A stretch of 19,061 nt of DNA, taken from Chitinophagaceae bacterium UBA3961 (GTDB lineage Bacteria > Bacteroidota > Bacteroidia > Chitinophagales > Chitinophagaceae). The DNA is taken from positions 1-19,061 of the forward strand of contig DGDD01000108.1 in the NCBI GenBank assembly GCA_002385265.1, in the 5' to 3' direction. Below, piece after piece: positions 14,258 to 19,061 of this stretch. The notes beneath the pieces were generated by a model. It was not told the DNA's origin. It saw only the letters and a list, made by a program, of their open reading frames with translations, and did no database searches. Numbering within the stretch: position 1 is the stretch's first letter; each line of letters starts with the position of its first letter. A program made the position numbers and the translations under genes.

Positions 14258-15543
14258 ATACGATCTAAGATACTTTTCGACGCACCTGCTTTGCCTTTTA
14301 CATAACCGGCAGCAGCTTCACAGGTTTCATGATAAAAGGCTTTGTCTGTAAGCAGTCGATCGGCAAGTGGTTCCATTTCAATTACACTTTCAATACTAAA
14401 CCCGCCACCACAGTCAATCAGTTCAATAGCCTCTTCATAAGCACTGTATTCGGGTCCATACACCACCGGTTTGCCATAAACCGCCGCTTCCAACACATTG
14501 TGAACCCCTTCTTCCCCAAAACCCCCACCAACATAAGACACGGTTGCGTACTGGTATAAACTAGATAGCATTCCAATATTGTCGATGATCAAAGAGTTAA
14601 AAGAAGATTGCCGTTTCTCGTTTTCAGTCATTGTTTTCCATTTTGAATACCGAACGGCATGTTTAAAAAGTGCTTCAATCTGTTGAAGTCGTTCTTCAAA
14701 TATATCGTGAGGAGCAATGATGAACTTTACATGAGGATGAACATTGGCATAGTGATCCAACAGTTCTTCGTCTTCAGGCCAAGTACTGCCTGCAACCAAG
14801 GTTGGAGCTTGTTCAATAAATGCCGCAATTTCCGGTACTTGCACCGGATTATCGGCAATGGTTTTTACTCGGTCAAAACGAGTGTCTCCGGCAACCACTA
14901 CATTTTCTTCAAACCCAATTGTTTTCAACGCCGCTTTGGAAGCCTCGTTTTGAACAAAAATAGTGTTGAAGAAGCCCAAGATTTCACGATACATTTTTCC
15001 ATACCATTGGAAGAAAGCCATATTGGGTCGGAACAACGCCGATACCAATAAAACGGGCACTTGTTGCTCCTTTAACTGCTTTAGATAGTAATACCAATAT
15101 TCATATTTAATCCAGATCACTAATTTAGGCTGAACAATGTCGAGAAACCTTTGTGCATTTTCTTTTCCGTCCATGGGTAAATACATCACCAAATCGGCGG
15201 CAGCATACTCCTTTCTATATTCATAACCCGAGGGAGAGAAAAAGGTTACTAACATAAAGTGTTGAGGATGAGAAGCTTTGATAGACTCAAAAATCGGCCT
15301 TCCTTGTTCAAATTCTCCAAGAGAGGAGCAATGCATCCAAATAACCGGTCTCCGGTTTTCCTGAAGCGCGTCTTTTAATCGATCAAAGATATTGATACGA
15401 CCTTTGAGCCAGGAACGAGCTTTGGGATTCCAGCGCGCTACCAATTTGATACCCAATTGATAAGCAAAAAGAAACAGATTGTAAAAAAACAGGTGCAAAT
15501 GGCGAGTTTTAGCTTCAACAAATTTATACTCAATTCTTAACAT
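14230..15543 (-). CDS. waaA: 3-deoxy-D-manno-octulosonic acid (Kdo) transferase
   Basis: Adds Kdo from CMP-Kdo to the lipid A precursor at the inner membrane. From the ATG at 15543 it is 437 aa: a hydrophobic anchor near 16-35 (LHLFFYNLFLFAYQLGIKLV), the GT-B N-terminal domain with PVIWMHCSSLGEFEQGRP (66-82), where E77 is the expected catalytic base, and a C-terminal nucleotide-binding half with AGSTWPEDEE, APHDIFEERL and GGGFGEEGVHNVLEAAVYGK. The frame stays open to 15648, but that region holds the promoter and start of the divergent aminotransferase gene, so the longer form is unlikely. A TTG at 15498 gives a more family-like N-terminus (422 aa) and has a -7 element 20 nt upstream. It ends overlapping the convergent unknown gene by 28 bp. 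Confidence 0.93.
   Translation of the reverse strand: MLRIEYKFVEAKTRHLHLFFYNLFLFAYQLGIKLVARWNPKARSWLKGRINIFDRLKDALQENRRPVIWMHCSSLGEFEQGRPIFESIKASHPQHFMLVTFFSPSGYEYRKEYAAADLVMYLPMDGKENAQRFLDIVQPKLVIWIKYEYWYYYLKQLKEQQVPVLLVSALFRPNMAFFQWYGKMYREILGFFNTIFVQNEASKAALKTIGFEENVVVAGDTRFDRVKTIADNPVQVPEIAAFIEQAPTLVAGSTWPEDEELLDHYANVHPHVKFIIAPHDIFEERLQQIEALFKHAVRYSKWKTMTENEKRQSSFNSLIIDNIGMLSSLYQYATVSYVGGGFGEEGVHNVLEAAVYGKPVVYGPEYSAYEEAIELIDCGGGFSIESVIEMEPLADRLLTDKAFYHETCEAAAGYVKGKAGASKSILDRIYEKRLLTN
15519..15526 (-). promoter_or_regulatory. -7 element TAAATTTG near the waaA start
   Basis: A perfect TAnnTTTG match on the minus strand. It lies inside the reading from ATG 15543 but 20 nt upstream of TTG 15498, which favours the TTG start. 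The -33 match is weak (TCTG at 22 bp). Confidence 0.35.
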
Positions 15544-15554
15544 GCCATCAGAAC

Positions 15555-15586
15555 GTTGCAAAAACCACAATTTCGGAGTAGCTTTG
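15555..15586 (+). promoter_or_regulatory. Bacteroidota-type promoter of the nucleotide-sugar operon
   Basis: The -7 element TAGCTTTG (15579-15586) matches TAnnTTTG fully, and GTTG (15555-15558) lies 20 bp upstream as a good -33 element. Transcription would begin near 15593, about 20 nt before the aminotransferase ATG. This is one of the two best promoter matches in the window. Confidence 0.65.
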
Positions 15587-15612
15587 TGCCATTTTAATAG
15601 AAAACAAAAGGT

Positions 15613-16755
15613 ATGCATCCCATTGAAATGGTTGACCTGAAGAGGCAATACGCAAAAATAAAGACAGAAGTTGATACTGGATTACAAGAAGTGCTGAATA
15701 CAGCTTCCTTTATTGGAGGAAAGGCAGTTACTGAGTTTGCCGCTCAATTGGCTTCTTACTTAAATATTTCCCATGTAGTGCCTTGTGCCAATGGTACAGA
15801 TGCCCTTCAAATAGCCATGATGGCGCTCGATCTACAACCGGGCGATGAAGTAATCACCCCGTCTTTTACATATGTAGCTACTACGGAGGTGATAGCCCTG
15901 CTTCGATTGCAGCCCGTATTCGTAGAAGTAGATCCCAAAACCTTTTGTATTGACCCGGCGGCCATTGAAAAGGCTATTACTCCAAAAACAAAGGCAATTG
16001 TACCGGTGCATTTGTACGGACAGCCGGCCCCTATGGAAGAAATTCTTGCCATAGCCAAAAAATACAACCTTTACGTTATTGAAGACAATGCCCAAGCCAT
16101 TGGCGCCGATTATACTTTCTCCGATGGGAGAATAGCTAAAACGGGTACTTTGGGTACTATTGGCTGTACTTCTTTCTTCCCTTCTAAAAATTTAGGTTGT
16201 TATGGTGATGGGGGAGCAATATTCACCAACGATGAAACGTTAGCCAATCGGTTAAAAATGATTGCAAATCATGGTCAAAGTAAACGTTACTACCATGATT
16301 TAGTTGGATGTAATAGCCGTCTCGATACCATGCAAGCGGTTGTTCTATTGGCGAAATTAAAACGCCTTGATGAATACAACAACGCTCGCAGAAAAGCCGC
16401 TGATTATTATGATCAGGCCTTTAAAAATGAACCGGCTATTACCACACCATTCAGAGCTAACTATGGCAAACATGTATTTCATCAATACACATTGTTGCTG
16501 GAAGGAGTAGATCGCGATGGATTGAACGCTTACCTGGCTGAACAAAAAATACCATCGATGATTTATTACCCCGTACCGGCGCATCGTCAACAAATGTTTG
16601 CTGCCTTCGGAGGAAATAAATTTACCCTTGAAACAACAGACTGGTTAACGGAGAGAGTCATCTCATTGCCCATTCATACTGAGTTGGATCAAGATCAATT
16701 GGAATACATTACGAAACACGTGCTTACCTATATTCAAGAAAATAAAAAAGCTTAA
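15613..16755 (+). CDS. DegT/DnrJ/EryC1 (WbpE-like) sugar aminotransferase
   Basis: A PLP enzyme of 380 aa expected to convert a nucleotide-linked keto sugar to an amino sugar using glutamate. The start region MVDLKRQYAKIKTEVD matches the family opening. Further blocks are CANGTDALQIAMMAL (58-72), GDEVITPSFTYVATTE (77-92), VIEDNAQAIGADY (155-167) with the cofactor-contacting D158, and SFFPSKNLGCYGDGGAIFT (187-205) with the PLP lysine K192. These blocks resemble, from memory, WbpE-type enzymes acting on UDP-3-keto-GlcNAc uronate more than ArnB. Its own promoter is upstream, and ugd follows after 21 nt, so it is the first gene of a nucleotide-sugar operon. The true substrate is not determined; a 4-keto-pentose made by the operon's last enzyme is another possibility. 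Confidence 0.9.
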   Translation: MHPIEMVDLKRQYAKIKTEVDTGLQEVLNTASFIGGKAVTEFAAQLASYLNISHVVPCANGTDALQIAMMALDLQPGDEVITPSFTYVATTEVIALLRLQPVFVEVDPKTFCIDPAAIEKAITPKTKAIVPVHLYGQPAPMEEILAIAKKYNLYVIEDNAQAIGADYTFSDGRIAKTGTLGTIGCTSFFPSKNLGCYGDGGAIFTNDETLANRLKMIANHGQSKRYYHDLVGCNSRLDTMQAVVLLAKLKRLDEYNNARRKAADYYDQAFKNEPAITTPFRANYGKHVFHQYTLLLEGVDRDGLNAYLAEQKIPSMIYYPVPAHRQQMFAAFGGNKFTLETTDWLTERVISLPIHTELDQDQLEYITKHVLTYIQENKKA

Positions 16756-16776
16756 CCTCAATTAAAACTCGAAACC

Positions 16777-18108
16777 ATGAAGATTGCAGTAGTTGGAACA
16801 GGGTATGTAGGACTGGTAACAGGAACTTGTTTCGCTGAAACCGGTAACGAAGTGACTTGCATTGATATCGATGTGAAAAAAATCGATAAACTGAAATCAG
16901 GACAAATTACCATTTATGAACCCGGACTAGAGAAACTGTTTTTGAGAAACCAACGCGAAAACAGATTGCATTTTACTACCAGCTTATCTGATGGTATTAA
17001 AGACGCCGCAATCATCTTCTTGGCCCTTCCTACACCTCCGGGTGAAGACGGATCTGCCGATTTGAAATACATTTTGGGAGTAGCAAAAGATTTAGGAAAT
17101 CTCTTAACAGATTATAAAGTAATTGTTGATAAGAGCACAGTACCGGTAGGGACAGCTGAAAAAGTATATGCTGCAATTGCCGCCAACTACAAAGGAGATT
17201 TCGATGTAGTGTCAAATCCCGAGTTCTTAAGAGAAGGTGTAGCCGTTGACGATTTTTTAAAGCCCGACCGTGTGGTAATTGGAGCTGCATCTGACAGAGC
17301 GAAGAAAACAATGGGCGACTTATACGCTCCATTTGTGCGTTCAGGAAATCCTATCATTTACATGGATGTTCGTTCAGCAGAGCTTACTAAATATGCCGCC
17401 AATTCATTCCTGGCAACCAAAATCACCTTTATGAACGAAATCGCTCACTTATGCGAACGCTTAGGTGCAGATGTTGACATGGTTCGTAAGGGAATTGGTA
17501 GTGACGAACGGATCGGAAAACGCTTCTTGTTCCCGGGTATCGGATACGGCGGAAGCTGTTTCCCTAAAGACGTACAAGCCTTAGTGAAATCTTCAACCGA
17601 AGTATCCTACGATTTTAAAATATTGAATGCTGTAATGGATGTGAATGAGAAGATGAAACTCCACCTCATTCCAAAAATCTCAAAATATTTTAATGGTGAT
17701 TTAAAAGGCAAGCATTTCGCTTTGTGGGGATTGGCTTTCAAACCCAATACCGACGATATACGTGAAGCCCCCGCCTTATATATTATTGATGCATTAGTGG
17801 CCGCAGGTGCAACCGTGAAAGCATACGATCCGGAAGCAATGAGTAATGTGAAAGCAGTAATTGGCGATAAAATTGCTTATGCTGAAACACAGTACGATTG
17901 CTTGGAAAATGCCGACGCACTCGTAATTGCTACCGAATGGAACGAATTTAGAACACCCGATTTTCTGAAAATTGTAAAATCTCTCAAGAGCAAAGCAATT
18001 TTCGACGGACGTAATTTGTTCGATACAGACGCCGTAAGAGATCTCGGTTTCTATTATGAAAGTGTAGGTCGCGCAACCGCTATTCCAAATTCATCTGCAG
18101 CTAAATAA
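16777..18108 (+). CDS. ugd: UDP-glucose 6-dehydrogenase
   Basis: Oxidises UDP-glucose to UDP-glucuronate with two NAD. The 443-aa protein has the N-terminal Rossmann motif VVGTGYVGLVTG (5-16), DKSTVPVGT (118-126), NPEFLREG (147-154), the conserved lysine K205 in ELTKYAANSFLATK, the catalytic cysteine C261 in GYGGSCFPKD with D265, and the C-terminal UDP-binding block LAFKPNTDDIREAPA (319-333). The pattern is that of UDP-glucose rather than clearly UDP-GlcNAc/ManNAc dehydrogenases, though this cannot be proved by eye. It lies 21 nt after the aminotransferase and 6 nt before the decarboxylase, so the product is probably used by the next enzyme. Confidence 0.94.
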   Translation: MKIAVVGTGYVGLVTGTCFAETGNEVTCIDIDVKKIDKLKSGQITIYEPGLEKLFLRNQRENRLHFTTSLSDGIKDAAIIFLALPTPPGEDGSADLKYILGVAKDLGNLLTDYKVIVDKSTVPVGTAEKVYAAIAANYKGDFDVVSNPEFLREGVAVDDFLKPDRVVIGAASDRAKKTMGDLYAPFVRSGNPIIYMDVRSAELTKYAANSFLATKITFMNEIAHLCERLGADVDMVRKGIGSDERIGKRFLFPGIGYGGSCFPKDVQALVKSSTEVSYDFKILNAVMDVNEKMKLHLIPKISKYFNGDLKGKHFALWGLAFKPNTDDIREAPALYIIDALVAAGATVKAYDPEAMSNVKAVIGDKIAYAETQYDCLENADALVIATEWNEFRTPDFLKIVKSLKSKAIFDGRNLFDTDAVRDLGFYYESVGRATAIPNSSAAK

Positions 18109-18114
18109 TCACCT

Positions 18115-19061
18115 ATGTCTACAAAAAGAGTTCTCATAACAGGAGCAGCAGGTTTTCTAGGTTCTCACCTATGCGATCGCTTCATTAAAGAAGGGTATCG
18201 AGTAGTTGGAATGGACAACCTCATTACCGGCGACCTTAAGAACATTGAACACTTGTTCAAACTGGAACAATTTGAATTCTATCATCACGATGTTTCTAAA
18301 TTCATTCATGTTCCGGGTGAACTGCACTATATTTTGCATTTTGCTTCTCCGGCTAGCCCAATTGATTATCTTAAGATCCCTATTCAAACATTGAAAGTAG
18401 GTTCTTTAGGTACCCATAACTGTTTAGGATTAGCCAAATCAAAGAAAGCTAGAATGCTCATTGCATCTACTTCTGAAATTTATGGTGACCCAATGGTGCA
18501 TCCCCAAAATGAAGATTATTGGGGAAATGTAAACCCGATTGGTCCTCGTGGTGTTTACGATGAAGCCAAGCGTTTCCAAGAAGCCATAACAATGGCCTAT
18601 CATACCTTCCATGGTTTGGAAACCCGCATTGTGCGTATTTTCAATACCTATGGTCCTCGCATGCGCCTCAATGATGGTAGAGCACTTCCTGCATTCATTG
18701 GTCAAGCTTTGAGAGGCGAAGATTTAACTGTATTCGGTGATGGAAGCCAAACGCGCTCTTTTTGTTATGTTGACGATTTGGTTGAAGGGATCTACCGATT
18801 ACTTTTAAGCGATTATCACATGCCGGTGAACATTGGCAACCCCGATGAAATTACCCTGAAAGAATTCGCAGAAGAAATCATCGCACTAACAGGTACTACT
18901 CAAAAAATTGTTCACAAACCTTTGCCTGTAGACGATCCTAAACAACGTCGTCCGGACATAACAAGAGCAAAAGAAATTTTAGGCTGGGAACCAAAGGTGA
19001 GTAGAAAAGAAGGGTTGAAAATTACCTACGAATATTTCAAAAACCTTCCGCCTGAACAATG
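18115..19061 (+). CDS. uxs: UDP-glucuronate decarboxylase (UDP-xylose synthase), 3' end cut by window
   Basis: An extended short-chain dehydrogenase that decarboxylates UDP-glucuronate to UDP-xylose through a UDP-4-keto-pentose. It starts at ATG 18115, 6 nt after ugd, and runs open for 315 codons to the window edge, where the final two bases TG may begin its stop or a Trp codon. I translated it directly because it has no stop in the window. Seen: the nucleotide-binding motif [10 protein letters not shown] (10-19), [10 protein letters not shown] (117-126) with T119 and E121, the active-site YDEAK (148-152, Y148 and K152), [10 protein letters not shown] (174-183) and [12 protein letters not shown] (214-225). 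The family length is about 310-320 aa, so it is nearly complete. The exact product (UDP-xylose or the keto intermediate) is inferred. Confidence 0.92.
   Translation, partial: MSTKRVLITGAAGFLGSHLCDRFIKEGYRVVGMDNLITGDLKNIEHLFKLEQFEFYHHDVSKFIHVPGELHYILHFASPASPIDYLKIPIQTLKVGSLGTHNCLGLAKSKKARMLIASTSEIYGDPMVHPQNEDYWGNVNPIGPRGVYDEAKRFQEAITMAYHTFHGLETRIVRIFNTYGPRMRLNDGRALPAFIGQALRGEDLTVFGDGSQTRSFCYVDDLVEGIYRLLLSDYHMPVNIGNPDEITLKEFAEEIIALTGTTQKIVHKPLPVDDPKQRRPDITRAKEILGWEPKVSRKEGLKITYEYFKNLPPEQ

Noticed and set aside
17030..17332. Leucine-rich open frame of 100 codons on the minus strand inside ugd
   Set aside because: The leucine and arginine richness is the complement of normal ugd codons; no independent support.

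Overview
The window looks like chromosomal housekeeping DNA from a member of the Bacteroidota, most probably a Chitinophagaceae-type bacterium (Sediminibacterium/Hydrotalea-like). The reasons are the moderately AT-rich composition, several matches to the Bacteroidota -7 promoter element TAnnTTTG upstream of genes (two of them with an acceptable -33 element), little reliance on Shine-Dalgarno sequences, a DUF4382 lipoprotein, an ECF sigma factor paired with a membrane/beta-barrel protein, a TK1-type thymidine kinase and CcmB/CcmC/CcmD proteins. I see no tRNA, rRNA, insertion sequence, prophage or CRISPR array. The placement comes from remembered family resemblance, not from a search.

Layout. 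25-1698 (minus): a YitT-type membrane protein and a YggS/PROSC PLP-homeostasis protein in a tight pair. 1838-3928 (plus): peptide release factor 3 followed 3 bp later by a GNAT acetyltransferase. 3930-5276 (minus): adenylosuccinate lyase. 5394-6134 (plus): MqnA of the futalosine menaquinone pathway. 6129-8219 (minus): an ECF-type sigma factor, then a protein with a short cytoplasmic part, one membrane helix, a long linker and a beta-barrel-like end. 8220-8634: a structured 415-bp divergent intergenic region. 8635-9483 (plus): a DUF4382 lipoprotein, closed by a strong bidirectional terminator. 9624-11033 (minus): glutamate dehydrogenase. 11178-13503 (minus): tdk-ccmB-ccmC-ccmD. 13577-14257 (plus): a conserved-looking protein of unknown function. 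14230-15543 (minus): Kdo transferase WaaA. 15613-19061 (plus): DegT-type sugar aminotransferase, UDP-glucose dehydrogenase and UDP-glucuronate decarboxylase, the last running to the window edge.

How the genes work together. The right end is a cell-envelope sugar cluster. Ugd makes UDP-glucuronate, the decarboxylase turns it into UDP-xylose or a 4-keto-pentose, and the aminotransferase may make an amino sugar for LPS or another surface glycan. WaaA beside them adds Kdo to lipid A. The ccm genes belong to cytochrome c maturation, and mqnA to menaquinone, both serving respiration. No gene cluster here is clearly an undescribed system.

The most unusual locus is the sigma factor region. The conserved start of the sigma protein is separated from an in-frame ATG by a stop codon (ATG GAT TAA). 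The upstream region carries a 13-bp inverted repeat pair, a terminator-like hairpin facing the sigma gene and a palindrome overlapping a promoter-like element. The downstream partner looks like a possible anti-sigma/barrel fusion spanning the envelope. Several start codons in the window (mqnA, sigma factor, waaA, possibly ccmB) appear to be TTG or GTG.
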